Positions 53,946-64,000 of a stretch of 64,000 bases of DNA are shown here, in pieces. Each line of letters opens with the position of its first letter. Position 1 is the first letter of the stretch. This DNA comes from Macrostomum hystrix (taxonomy: Eukaryota > Platyhelminthes > Macrostomidae): assembly GCA_950097015.1 (NCBI GenBank), contig CATNEN010000001.1:21257501-21321500 (forward strand), written 5' to 3'. The position numbers and the translations under genes are program-made. The notes below the pieces were generated by a model, which did not search any database, had not been told where the DNA came from, and saw nothing but the letters and a program-made list of their open reading frames with translations.

Positions 53946-53968
53946 TCTCTCCCCAAACTTGCGACTAA

Positions 53969-54899
53969 ATTGCGACTCTCTTTCTTTACCACCGGCAATA
54001 AAGTTATGTACTGTCATAAATACTGAATAAACAAGCAATAAAAATGATATAAACAATCCTGCTTCCCTTCCGCCTGCCTCATCCAGGTGTTCTTCGAACA
54101 ATTCAAACATGGCCATTTTTAATTTACAGCCTGGCTGGCCTTGATCTTTATTTGAAGCACAGATCCTTCTTTGTTCACAATACTTTAGAGGGGCATGCCC
54201 AAGGGGCACAGACCAAGAAATATAACTAGACTGCGCATCCCGCACTGCCTGCCAGGACTTGCTTTTTTGCAAATAGTGGAAAAATGGTCCCACTGCCCAC
54301 GGAAAAATAAGACACAATAAACCAAGAAATACTTCGAGACGAGACAAAGCATGGTCTCCAAGATATACCTAGTATATCTAGGAGTCCATGGACAAAGACA
54401 AAAACCCCTAGACAATCAACCCGTAGTTTGGTTTTACCGGTAAGAGGAAATTGGGGAGCCAAATGGAGGCAAAGAGTTCCGCTAGGCCAGCCCGCTAGGT
54501 CGCCTGACATGTAAATACCGTATATAGAATGAGTGAGTGAGTAACTGATTGGATGAGCGAGTTAGAGAGTGACTTGGGTGAGTGAGTGACTGACTGACTG
54601 AACGAGCAAAAATAGACTCCTTGAGGCCCGAAAATTTAAGCTAGCAATGGGGAGAAGTTGCTCCCATGTAATAAAAAAAACGAAAAAAATAATTTACAGT
54701 CCAGATGCTACTATATGAGTCTATGGAGCAACACACCACACCATCTGCAATATTTAGATCAAAACGAGCAAAAGATTTTCTGTTTATACGAGCTAAAGTG
54801 TTACATAACTGTTACATAGTTACATGTAAGAATTGTTACAGAATTGTTACATAAAGCCAGGGCTCCGTTGTTCCCCGCTCTTTAATATCTCTCCCCATG
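53969..54899. other. Stretch without a convincing gene
   Basis: Three overlapping minus-strand frames (53943-54347, 54185-54415 and 54226-54510) compete, and none has a known motif. Three AATAAA words cluster at 53998-54043 on the plus strand. GAGTGAGTGA-type simple repeats lie at 54528-54600. Confidence 0.45.
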
Positions 54900-55139
54900 A
54901 GCCCTTATCTGCCTGCGAGCAGATAAGGGCTGCGCTGTGAAGGCCTTGTGTGGAAACCCAGTGCTCGTACAAGTGATTTATTGCCCCTGTGACCCAGGCC
55001 ATAGCATTCTAGATACTCGTTTCAAACTGTATCTAGAATTATATACCCAGGCCGAAAGGCGCCGCAGAACTGGGGCTGGGTTTACTCAAATAATTCTATA
55101 TATCAAACTTAATCTAGAATTGATATATAGAATTATTTG
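54900..55139. repeat. Cluster of three perfect hairpins
   Basis: Stems: AGCCCTTATCTGC at 54900-54912 with 54919-54931 (13 bp, six-base loop), ATTCTAGATAC at 55006-55016 with 55029-55039 (11 bp), and CAAATAATTCTATATATCAA at 55087-55106 with 55120-55139 (20 bp, 13-base loop). The last two share ATCTAGAAT words. GGTTTACT flanks the third stem on both sides. Confidence 0.8.
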
Positions 55140-56259
55140 GTTTACTGCACCACTGGGCACTGGGTGCAGTTGCTCCTAGGTTGAACCGAAAAGGAGAGCG
55201 CTGGGAATTGCAGGGCCAGGTCTTTGCCTCTGCCGCCCCCACGGCCCCACCTGGTGCTTTGGAATCCTTTTCTAAGACGAAACTTCTATACTTTGCAATC
55301 TGGACTTGCAACCAAAATTCAGAGTCAGAGATTGAGACTTGGGGCAAACAACCCAGCAAATTGAAACCTGGAGTAATTGTTTGCCCGTCAGTTAAAAAAA
55401 CTGCCCGTCAGTGAGATAGTGAAGGCGGGAGGTCCCCCAACCTGCCCATTGCGAACCGGCTGGCCGCGGAGAGCCCCAGATACGAGAGGCGGGAACATTG
55501 GATTGCAATTTGCATTGTTGCAAGAAGAAAAATAGAAATTTAAACTAACAATCAGGAGAATTTGCTTTTTGATAAGCCGTACACTTGTCTAGAGCAATAA
55601 AGAGCATACTTCAAAGTATGAAAAGAGCAAGGAATGAAATGGGTCGCCCTGAATAAAATAACTTGGAATTAAATTCACTGCATTGTTCACTGCCTTTCCT
55701 GTCTTCCCCTCTCTTCCCTGCCCTAACTTGGTCTCTGCCCCGTATCTTGTGCACCGAAACCCCAGTGAGGCCCACATGAGGAAATTCTGAGGGTCGATCT
55801 GCAAGGTCGGTTTCAGCGCAAGCTGGGAAAATATTTGCATCGGCATGTAGATTTTCAATGGGTAGTGCAGACTTCCGGCTTTCAGATAGGAAGTTTTGAA
55901 ACTGTCTGCTTGGATTCGTGTCGTCCTCGGTTTTTTTTTCCTTCGGCATATTTGTTTTGCAAATACAGCTCAATTTTTTTTATTTCGAATGATTTTTAAT
56001 ATTTTTCATTTTTCATTTTTTGAAGCTTGATTTAGGATCGAGGCCCGAGTGGGAAGGGGGAGGGAAGAATGGGGAGGAGGTCGAGTAATGGGTGAGGGTT
56101 GGTCAATACAGATATAGCTGCGCTGATTGGATGAGGAATTTGATTTTCCTGCATCCCTTTCCCGCAACTATAGCTATATTCTCATGCCAACCTGCATAGA
56201 AGACAGTCAATCCAGTCTTTTTTCCAGTTCCGATTCCCATCTAGATTTGACAGACAGCA
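55140..56259. other. Spacer upstream of the DUF4806-like gene
   Basis: Overlapping frames at 55181-55414 (plus) and 55589-55973 (minus) have no recognisable content. GCCCGTCAGT is duplicated at 55383 and 55403. The last 150 bp contain AT-rich DNA and a pyrimidine-rich stretch and could be the promoter of the next gene. Confidence 0.4.
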
Positions 56260-58147
56260 ATGGAATCTGTCCGATTCATTGTTTATTTTGAGACCGACAA
56301 GCAGGTCATTGAGCTCATGTTCAGTGAGGTAGCTCTTGGTGAGTACCAAGAGTATACTGTGGAGGACTGGGAGAAGTTAGGCGCAGAAAATCGCTTTTAT
56401 AAAAATCCAATTAGAGTAAGGGCCGACTTCGGCAATGAATGGTTTGACGCGTGCATAGTTCAAATTGTACTTGATGAGAACACGGAAACAGACCCGACTA
56501 TAAAATTTATTCGGGATTTGATCAGCATTAAAAGAAAGAGTCTCGAAGGGATTCTGTGCGCCATTCCCAGGGTGAATGTCGGCCGGCGGAACCGATTCAC
56601 GAACATGAGGGTAAGTGAAAATATTTTTATTCAATTTCAAATTTAATTATAAATTTTCTCTAACCGTCGCACTTCTCAGCTTCTTTCACCCACTCTCATA
56701 CCAAAGGACATTAGAACATCCGACGAAGAGAATGAGGCGCAGAGCGAAAACCGGATGAGGGAAAGCCAGGAAGGGGACGTTGCAGCTCTTGCTGCTCAAC
56801 CAGAGCTGCCTGCCTTCAATCACGCCCTTCTGCATTCTCAACGGCACCCGCTGAACACACGTACGCCACCGTTGATGTCGGTGCCAGCCACGCCGCCGAC
56901 AACAGTTCGGCGGGACAGCATCGTGGCGACGTCGATGTCGGTGCCAGCCACGCCACCGACAACAGTTCGGCGGGACAGCGTCGCGGCGACGTCGATGTCG
57001 GTGCCAGCCACGCCGCCGACAACAGTTTGGCGGGACAGCGTAGCGGCGACGTCGATGTCGGTGCCAGCTACGCCGCCGACAACAGTTCGGCGGTATGTCG
57101 CCGATGACCCAGATTCTGACGCTGGGATCGACCAACTAAATCCAGCAGCGATGCACAACATCAGGCAGTATCTCGCAGCAGAAGGAACAACGGCCGAATC
57201 GCTGAACGGAGTCGCCATACTAGCCATGCTGAGCGCACGCCGAAGCTGCGACGCTGTCCGAAGAATTAAGCAGCTGGAGCAAAAAGTGCTGCCGATTCTG
57301 GAGGGCATCGCTTCTTCCCTCGCGGACGCACGTCTCGGCTCCGGAACATCAGGACCAGCCCGCGGCAGTCGCCAATACTTTGAGCCCATCGACTCCTGGG
57401 AGAAGTATATTGACTTTCTCTCATCAACGCAGCTTCAGTCCAGCTTTGTAAGTATATCCGAAACACTGATAGGAAGAGAATCAGAATCACTTAAAAAGAA
57501 GACAGCTCATTTTTTAGTTTGTTATCTTTGTGGATAAAGATAACCGAATGTGTAGTGTGGAAATGAAATAAGTGATTATGTATTTCTACTTAAAGTAGAG
57601 CGTGACACTTTTTGAGGATTGGTTTTTGAAAATTCAAAATTGAAAGTTTCACAATTCTACGGATACTTTTTATGTCACAACTCAGATTGCAGGCCTGCGT
57701 GGTTGCCGTTGCAGCACCCTGCCGGAAACGATCCGTCGAATGATGGACAAGTGTTTGTCGCCGAGGATGCTGTGTCTGGTCAGTTGGAGCGGCAAAGGCT
57801 GTATTCCGCGCTGCCAAGAGGAATTTTCAGAGTGCAGCATCGACTATGAGCAGCTTGGATTCAAGAGAGTCAGAAAGTTGTTTATTGGTGAGTGCTTGTT
57901 GGAATTTATAGCAATTTGTTTGCTTCCAGTTCACCACTACTCACTATTCTATTGCACTCCAGTTCACCACACTCAGAATCACTCGGGGGTCAGGGATCAC
58001 ACTTTTTGATTTACAGTAAATCGGGCATATTATGTTGAAGTTTCATTTCTCTTTTTTATTTCCGGTTGTTGCTACTGATAGTAGACATCTACAAGCGTGA
58101 TTATTACAACATGAACTTGATAATTATTTTTTTCAGACACTGGGTAG
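56260..58147 (+). CDS. Four-exon gene with DUF4806-like C-terminus and 20-residue repeats
   Basis: Exons 56260-56610, 56680-57447, 57686-57887 and 58137-58147, with GTAAGT or GTGAGT donors and AG acceptors, all in phase, total 443 codons. The N-terminus (RFIVYFETDKQV) resembles the beta-rich start of DUF4806 proteins. The middle has four 20-residue repeats (MSVPATPPTTVRRDSVAATS) from 60-bp DNA units at 56875-57095. The C-terminal part has SWEKYIDFLSS, LPETIRRMMDKCLS and LVSWSGKG, matching the DUF4806 pattern of a helical bundle with an NW/SW-x-G motif. Function unknown. Such genes are multi-copy in invertebrates and may travel with transposons. The short last exon is the least sure part. Confidence 0.55.
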
Positions 58148-58987
58148 GAACACAGCGCCGTGTCCCCATACACAGAGCTATGGACATGGCGGCCATGCCG
58201 CGAGTCTACACAGCTAAAGACATGGCCGCCGTGGCTCTAGGCACAGAGTAGCATGGTAGCTAGGGACACAGTGGCCGTGTCCTTAGACAGAGTTAGAGGC
58301 ACAGCTGCCATGTCCTTAGTCATGGCGTAAATAAATAGGCAGACAGACAAACTGATACACACATTAGTTGATAGATAGATAAACAGAAAATATAGACAAA
58401 TATAGAGTTTGGGTATAGATAAGTAGAACATAACAACTGTTTTAGAGTGACTGCCTTAACTTAATATTTAGTAATTTTTTTCCTAATTTTCATCTTTAAT
58501 AATGTCACTTTTGATGTCACTATTAATGTCATTCTTAATATGGTTGTAATATGTATTATTGTAATTGTGGTTGTAATTGTAACTATCATTAATTTAAAGA
58601 AGCGCTTTTGCTATTCATTCATTGCCCAGAAAGGCATTTTTCTATTGCTTTGATGACTGCCAATGATGACCACATGGTTTGGCTTGATCTTAACTCATCA
58701 CTCAAATTTGTTGCTGTTAATTAATCATTCAATCCTCCTACCTACTTTGTGAATATTTGCCGCATGTTAAGAGATGGAGTGCAGCTAGATTGACGATTGA
58801 TTTTGCGTTGGAAAATTCATTGCACACAACATAATTTTGCTATTGCACACAATGTTGCTATTATATGATGTTTTTTCTAATATTTTACTACTGAAATTAT
58901 TCTTTATTCTAGTTATCATTTATCATGCGGAATCATTTTTACAAAAATATACTTGGTATGCAATACTTAGTGTTGTGTATGCGTAGG
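58148..58987. other. Spacer with ACATGGC repeats and AT-rich DNA
   Basis: Short inverted and direct GACATGGC(C/G)GCC words at 58180-58320, then AT-rich DNA with AATGTCACT repeats near 58500. No gene supported. Confidence 0.5.
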
Positions 58988-60096
58988 TTGGTCTGGTTTC
59001 GGAATTCACCACTGTTTACATTGACAATCGGCTTTTGCTCGCTGTAGACGGCTTGAAAGCCACCCGTCCGTCTGACATGAGTCTCGTGCAAGCGGCCCCG
59101 GGCTGCGGCAAGACTCAGTACGTCCTGGATAATCACCACGATGGTTCTTTTGTCGTCCTTTGCTCCACGAAGGAGGGGCAGCAAGACATGCTGCGTAGGG
59201 CGAAAGTAGACCCGCGGTCTTCTGACGCTAATCGGTACAGGACTGTCTACAGCTACATTCTTAATCCGAAACCTGCTTGTGACGATCTCTGGGTCGACGA
59301 GGCCCTGATGCAGCATCCCGGCGTGATATTCGCGTGCGAAGTGCTCATTCGCGCGCGAAGGACCCGGCTGCTCGGGGATCGTCTCCAAATACCTTTCGTC
59401 AATCGTGTCACCCGTCATACTCTCCGCTACGCGTCCATTGCTGACCTTGTACCCGTTTCGGAGACGTTGTCCGTTTCTTACCGATGCCCGGTTGACGTCG
59501 CTGCGCGCCTCTCGCCCGTCTACGAGAAAGCGACGGGCGTTGCCATGACCTCTGCTAACCACGAACGAGATACCGTTACCGTGGAGAAAGTGTCGTCTGT
59601 AACAGCTGTCAGCAAGGTGCACGACCAGTATCTGTGTTTCACGCAGCATGAGAAAGCACTTGTCTCTGCTCACGTTGGTGCAGAGAAGGTCTCCACAATT
59701 CATGAGTTCCAAGGCAAGCAGGCCAAAGACGTCGCCGTAGTTCGGCTTAATACCATTAAGGGCAATCGCATTTATCAGGCACAAGAGTACGTCATTGTCG
59801 CTCTCACCAGACACACTAAGCGGCTGACGTACTACACCGCTACCACTGAGGATCTGTTGTCAGAGTTCATCACCAACTCGCCTAGTGTTTCCGATCTTAA
59901 CGCTGCACACACCTTAAAGGGCGGTAAGCGCCTCGTTGTTGACACCGTTCGTGTCCCGCGCGATTCCGTGCCAAATTTCTCTCTGCAGCTCACTAAAGCG
60001 GTCGAGAAACCTTTTCTTGACGTCACTCATTTGCGCAGTCGCGGGCAGCTCGCCGACGTCCCTCCCCTTCACTCCGAAGACAGTCGTTATCGGTGA
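58988..60096 (+). pseudogene. Endogenous viral element: superfamily 1 RNA helicase
   Basis: An open frame of about 369 codons without an ATG at its start. All core motifs of the alphavirus-like viral helicase family are seen in order: APGCGKTQ (Walker A), LCSTKEG, DDLWVDEALM (Walker B), LLGDRLQIPF, LSVSYRCPVDV, STIHEFQGKQAKDV and YVIVALTRHTKRL (arginine finger). The source is a plus-strand RNA virus of the virga/nege-like kind, by motif style. The region is GC-richer than its AT-rich flanks. The lack of stops suggests recent insertion or retained function. A TAG closes the frame on the 5' side at about 58984, and the 3' end reads into the methyltransferase-like frame. Confidence 0.85.
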
Positions 60097-60912
60097 GGGG
60101 TGCAGGGACGTTAAAGGCGTTACGCGTGCGGTGCGCAGTGTTTTCCCGAGCGCCAAACTCTATCTCAAAGCTGACTACGGACCGATCGTTCCCCTTGAGG
60201 TCGACGCTGTCCTTGCCAACGCAGGTCTTTTGTCCTTTCAGGGTTATCAAATGGTTACGACGTCCTCATCAAAGACGTTGGTGCTAATGTCATGCGGCAT
60301 GTCCACGACGGTCCAAGGTTTATTCACTCCTGCATGCCTGTCCTGAGCGCGCAAGATTGTCTTCGTGACGCCCGTCTTCGCGACAACATACAGAAGGCCC
60401 AGAGCATCAACACGCCAGCCCAGAGGGCTTGTTTTGATTTGCTGTGCGACAACAGTCCGGAGATTATATGTCGCACCAAGGCTCAGCTTTGCCAGATCAA
60501 GGCGCCGCGTTTGCTCGGTCTACATTCGTCGTATGACATGTCACTGGAGGACATCTGTGACGCTATTCATTCTGCCAGAGCCACTGTTTATCACGGCTGC
60601 ACTCTCTTCGCGCCTGAGATTTTGCTGCGGTCTAAGGGTGTATTGCCACATCACCAGTGTTCGTACGAAAGGTTTAAGCGAAACGGGATCAAGTGCATTC
60701 GGTTTTCTTTTGACCATGATCCCCAGCTCAACTATGAACATAACTACTCTACCTATCGCGCTCTCTTTCAGAAGACAATCATCAAGCGCGAAGACCGCGT
60801 CTACTGCTGTGAGTTCAAGCAGTTCCGCGGTGAAGTCCTTTTCTTTTCGATTTGTCTTATTCAAGCTGGTTTCATTCCTGACCAAGGTATAGGAAGCATT
60901 TTATATAATTAA
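60062..60912 (+). pseudogene. Endogenous viral element: capping methyltransferase-like domain
   Basis: Downstream of the helicase and in two other frames (a break near 60245) lies a domain with the alphavirus-like methyltransferase pattern: IKDVGAN before a conserved His, FIHSCMPVLSAQD, LLGLHSSYDMSL, FAPEILLRSKG and FSFDHDP. In viruses this enzyme caps genomic RNA and lies at the N-terminus of the replicase, ahead of the helicase. Here it follows the helicase. The frame ends at 60912 after IGSILYN, where AT-rich host DNA begins. No RdRp is visible. Confidence 0.65.
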
Positions 60913-61014
60913 AAGACAGCAAAGCATTGTACCAGTTAAATAAGTCTCGCAAATCAATATATTTAATTGTTCATAATTTTTTCTGGAGTGATGTGACAAT
61001 GGGCATTTAATGCT

Positions 61015-61330
61015 GTACTGCAGTATATACAACAATATACGGACCCCTGTCGGAACCTTTTTTCGGACCCTCAATTACATTTGGACCTTTAGGGTCCATA
61101 TATCGAGACACTGCGGACCCTAACATTCGGACCCCTGTCTGACCTTTTTGGGACCCCTGGAGTTTACAGTGTAGGCCTAGTACTAGTGTTCCATCGCCGC
61201 GAGTTTTGAGTACCGTAACCGTAACCGTAGCCGTAAGAAAGAAGCAACTTCCGTAGCCGAATTTTGCCATCATTACAGGCTAAAAAAGTCCGTATTTGCC
61301 GTAACCGTAGCCGTAGCCATAATGTATAAC
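61015..61330. repeat. GGACCC and CCGTAACC repeat patches
   Basis: CGGACCCCTGTC(G/T)GA words recur at 61038-61140. CCGTAACCGTAGCCGTA six-base repeats lie at 61213-61318. No gene. Confidence 0.7.
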
Positions 61331-61562
61331 AAAAATTGATATTTTTGCATGAAAAGTGGGGCAGACAGAAAAGGACAGATAGAAGGGATAAAAGGATAGC
61401 AATAAAACCTACTTGTTGTTAGTTCATGCATTAATATTCAAAAATTTTTCGTAAATATAACATCTTTATCTAAGTATTGTATAGCATTGTTGTATGCAAT
61501 TGTGTGCTTGGTGCCTTTTTCAGTTTTCTGCTTCGTGATTCAGTTTTCTTTCGCTATGAAAT

Positions 61563-63517
61563 GGTTGGGTCTTTTACAAGCCGAGGACCGCCCTCATGAA
61601 AAGATAGGAGTGTGGAAAAACGACGATAGAGTCGGAGGTCGATCACGCTGCTGCCGCGAGTTGTCGCAGAGAGGGATGAGACGAAGGGAGGGATGAAGAG
61701 AGAGATGAAGGGAGAGATGAGGCGGTACAAAGGATGCAAGGAGTGGTCCTGTTGGCCTCAGGCTGGCCAGTCCCACTCGCCCCATAGGCCACAGGCATGA
61801 CTGCCGTGCCTACCCCTAGCAATGCTCGAACCCGGCTAAAAGTCTAAAGTGAGGCATCGGACTATCCGTAGACAGATAGGACAAGGCTAGAGAGCCTACT
61901 GTCGTCAGTAGCATGTAAATAACCGACTCCTAACCTTGGTAGCGGTGGTCGAAACGGCCCAGGCTCTTGTCACAGAAATGCGGAAAGGCTATTGGCAAAG
62001 CGGAAAAAGATCTCGGGTAGCGCCACCACCCAATGCGCCTACGTTGCCACCGCAGACATTTGGGAACTTGGGTCCCCGGAGTGCACAGCTCCCAGTTCAT
62101 CACACATATCTAGACAAGCCGAAAAATAGGGCATTCTGCAACTTCCGTTTTAGACTGGGGTGAGAGCCCCAGAATGGATCGAGACACGCCTCAACAGGGG
62201 ATTCCTGAATTCGCGCTACAGGGGTCTAGAAAGGTGGTACTAAGAACTCGAATAAAAAAATCCATAGCCGGAATCCTGCTCATGAGACATCAGACACATT
62301 CCTTACATTAGACTGCAGCCTACACATGAAGTAACTAACAAATCCGAATCTGTGTGAGATGAGGAAATCAGAGGCTGGAGAGATTAAGCAGAACACTGGC
62401 TGAGTGATTATGCAAGCGATAGACTATATGATCATCGCCCTCGCTTCCGTGGCGGCAGTTGCGAAAGGCGGGGAACAGAGGGGAAACTCGATTGGCAGGG
62501 GAGTTTGACACGTACTCCTTGATCCGCCAGGAAGAGAGGAAAAACCCGCCAAGGAATTCCCCACCCCCAGCAGAGAAACACATGCTACACTCCGCATTTT
62601 GCTCACAAATCCCTAGCCCCTTATTACTCTTATGCGCGCTTACAGTTGTCTTCCTGCCGCAGCTTTCAGCTCGGCATCACCAGAGCCCACCCCCTAATGA
62701 GTTAGCCACTCATGATCGAGGGCTGTCTAACAGTGAAATAAAAGCGAAGGAGAGACATAGTAAAAGGAATTAAGTTGTTGTAAAATTAAGCCCAATAGGT
62801 TAAAAGTGCTTTAGATTAGAAAGTTTATTAGGCTAAACAAATCCCTAGTTTCCCTCCCACTAATTGCCGCCTAACCTAAAGTGTTAGTCCCTTAGGAGTA
62901 ATAATTATGCAACCGCTGCGCGGGTTACTTACCCACATTAAATAACCCACATTCGCGCCAGCCTGTCATCGAGGAATTGAAGCGGCGATTGCCGCCCCGA
63001 TTACCCAATGAACCAGCGGCGAGAAACGACAGATGCTCCTTCATGAGCAGCCGCCGACAGTCGGCCAATAATTGTTACTCCGCCAGGACAATGGGAAGCG
63101 CAGACGCCGACCTGCCTACAGTGACATTTACATGTATCTAAGAGAGGAGGTCAATAAGTCGAGCTGGGCTCGCATACTGTAAAGAAGTGGGGACATGAAG
63201 AATTAATGATCACTCATAATGCCCGAGTGATTCCCAATATCTGATCGCGGTTTGGAGGGGAATTATGACCTAAACTACTCATACAATAAAGGCTATGGCC
63301 GCGATCAGTCATTCCTACAGGGGTCTAGACAGATCCAGGGAGAAGGGATTCGACGGCTACTTAATTCACCGCCGCCCAAAACCCGGCCCTAAGATTAATG
63401 ATCTTGTTTGTGACCAGCTGCTAGGTGGGTCGCGATTATTGATTGCTTAAAAATTTGAAAAATTCCGCTGGCTCACATTCCCACTCGATTCCCGCAGCAC
63501 ACTCCACATCAGCTACA
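61563..63517 (-). repeat. 2.3-kb interspersed repeat, copy B (inverted)
   Basis: Reverse-complement counterpart of 17005-19330, shorter by internal deletions. Ends correspond to AAAAGACCC (here GGGTCTTTT at 61567) and GATGTGGAGTG (here CACTCCACATC at 63500-63510). Frames differ between copies, so no protein is conserved. Confidence 0.8.
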
Positions 63518-64000
63518 ATATTAATCTATGACTAATGTGCCAAGGTCAATGTGTATGTTTACTATCATTTAATAAATAAATATACGAATTAGTTCAAAGA
63601 AAACTGCTTCAAAGTTTCCGATGACTAAGAAATTGCATGTTTCATTTTTTCTTTTTCATTTTATTGCATTGTCTATTGTCTTCTTTGGTTTCAATCAATT
63701 TTCAATCATAATCATGAAAATATAATCATGAATCATAACTAAATAGTAAATAATACTAAACTACTGTGACGTTGTCACTTGTTGAAGGCACCCCTGCGCC
63801 CCTGCAATATTACTCTATGCGTTGATTATATGCTTAATTTCCAAATTATGTACTTGCGAGGGCCGTTTTAGCTCATCGTATCATATTATCCAATTCTGTT
63901 AATTTATATTAGTAAGTCAAATTATTAGTGCGCTACTGTCAGTAACCATAAACGTATATCGCGCCATTCTAGCTATTTACTACGCGTATCTTAATGTATT
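63518..64000. other. AT-rich right edge with a palindrome
   Basis: No gene. GCTACTGTCAGTAAC at 63932-63946 is followed by CATAAACGTATAT, an inverted match to the 50495-50522 region. AATCATAATCATGAA repeats near 63700. Confidence 0.5.

Noticed and set aside
53246-53968. 240-codon open frame
   Set aside because: It is a read-through of the 23-bp satellite; the amino-acid periodicity follows the DNA unit and no non-repeat domain exists.
53943-54510. Three minus-strand frames with hydrophobic segments
   Set aside because: They overlap in different phases and share no splice logic or known domain.
55589-55973. Two minus-strand frames of 89 and 120 codons
   Set aside because: Overlapping frames, no motif, no supporting promoter or splice site.
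57590-57849. Frames on both strands over 57590-57849
   Set aside because: Antisense and out-of-phase shadows of exon 3 of the DUF4806-like gene; the phase-0 acceptor at 57686 explains the region better.
58939-59814. 291-codon minus-strand frame opposite the viral helicase
   Set aside because: The plus strand carries all helicase motifs; the antisense frame has none.

Overview
The window reads as nuclear DNA from an invertebrate animal. Evidence: GT-AG spliced genes with introns of about 70-250 bp, a Hairy/E(spl)-type bHLH gene ending in WRPW, an ETS-domain gene, and a dense load of animal-type mobile DNA (Maverick/Polinton-adintovirus, R2-type and RNase H-bearing LINEs, an OTU-carrying Helitron, an EnSpm/CACTA-type transposase). 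I cannot name the phylum. No bacterial operons, rRNA operon, tRNA or CRISPR array were seen. Region 1 (1-14.3 kb) is an apparently intact adintovirus-like Maverick: phospholipase A2-like protein, retroviral-type integrase, protein-primed DNA polymerase B, adenain-like protease, packaging ATPase, hexon-like and penton-like capsid candidates, and six accessory ORFs. They are packed with 15-130 bp gaps, mostly short AT-rich ones, and none of the assigned frames is broken. The first 263 bp are an almost identical inverted copy of part of its penton gene. Region 2 (14.3-22.9 kb) holds a three-exon gene for an 81-residue C-terminally membrane-anchored protein, a GC-rich upstream tract, a roughly 2.3 kb repeat found again inverted at 61.6-63.5 kb, and a short intronless HES gene with a TATA box and a perfect five-unit heat-shock element upstream. 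Degenerate copies of that upstream region lie at 19.7 and 29.5 kb. Region 3 (22.9-31.9 kb) carries long tandem repeats, a spliced ETS-domain gene, minisatellites and a 188-bp palindrome. Region 4 (32.1-43.6 kb) is a graveyard of transposons: a transposase remnant, a LINE with AlkB-like, endonuclease, partial RT and RNase H parts, a gag-like fragment, and an R2-type element whose 3' end abuts 54 bp of 28S rDNA at the canonical R2 junction. Region 5 (44.0-51.5 kb) has a 5' Helitron fragment (charged repeats, OTU protease, conserved N-terminal exons; Rep/helicase absent), an opposite-strand RPA1-like gene with one in-frame stop, a zinc-knuckle gene and two unassigned exons. Region 6 (51.6-64 kb) has a MITE-like inverted-repeat element, a 23-bp satellite, a hairpin cluster, a four-exon gene with a DUF4806-like C-terminus, and an endogenous viral element from an alphavirus-like positive-strand RNA virus, in which a complete SF1 helicase precedes a methyltransferase-like domain, the reverse of the usual order. 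The adintovirus genes form one replication, integration and packaging module. Most other elements are independent insertions.
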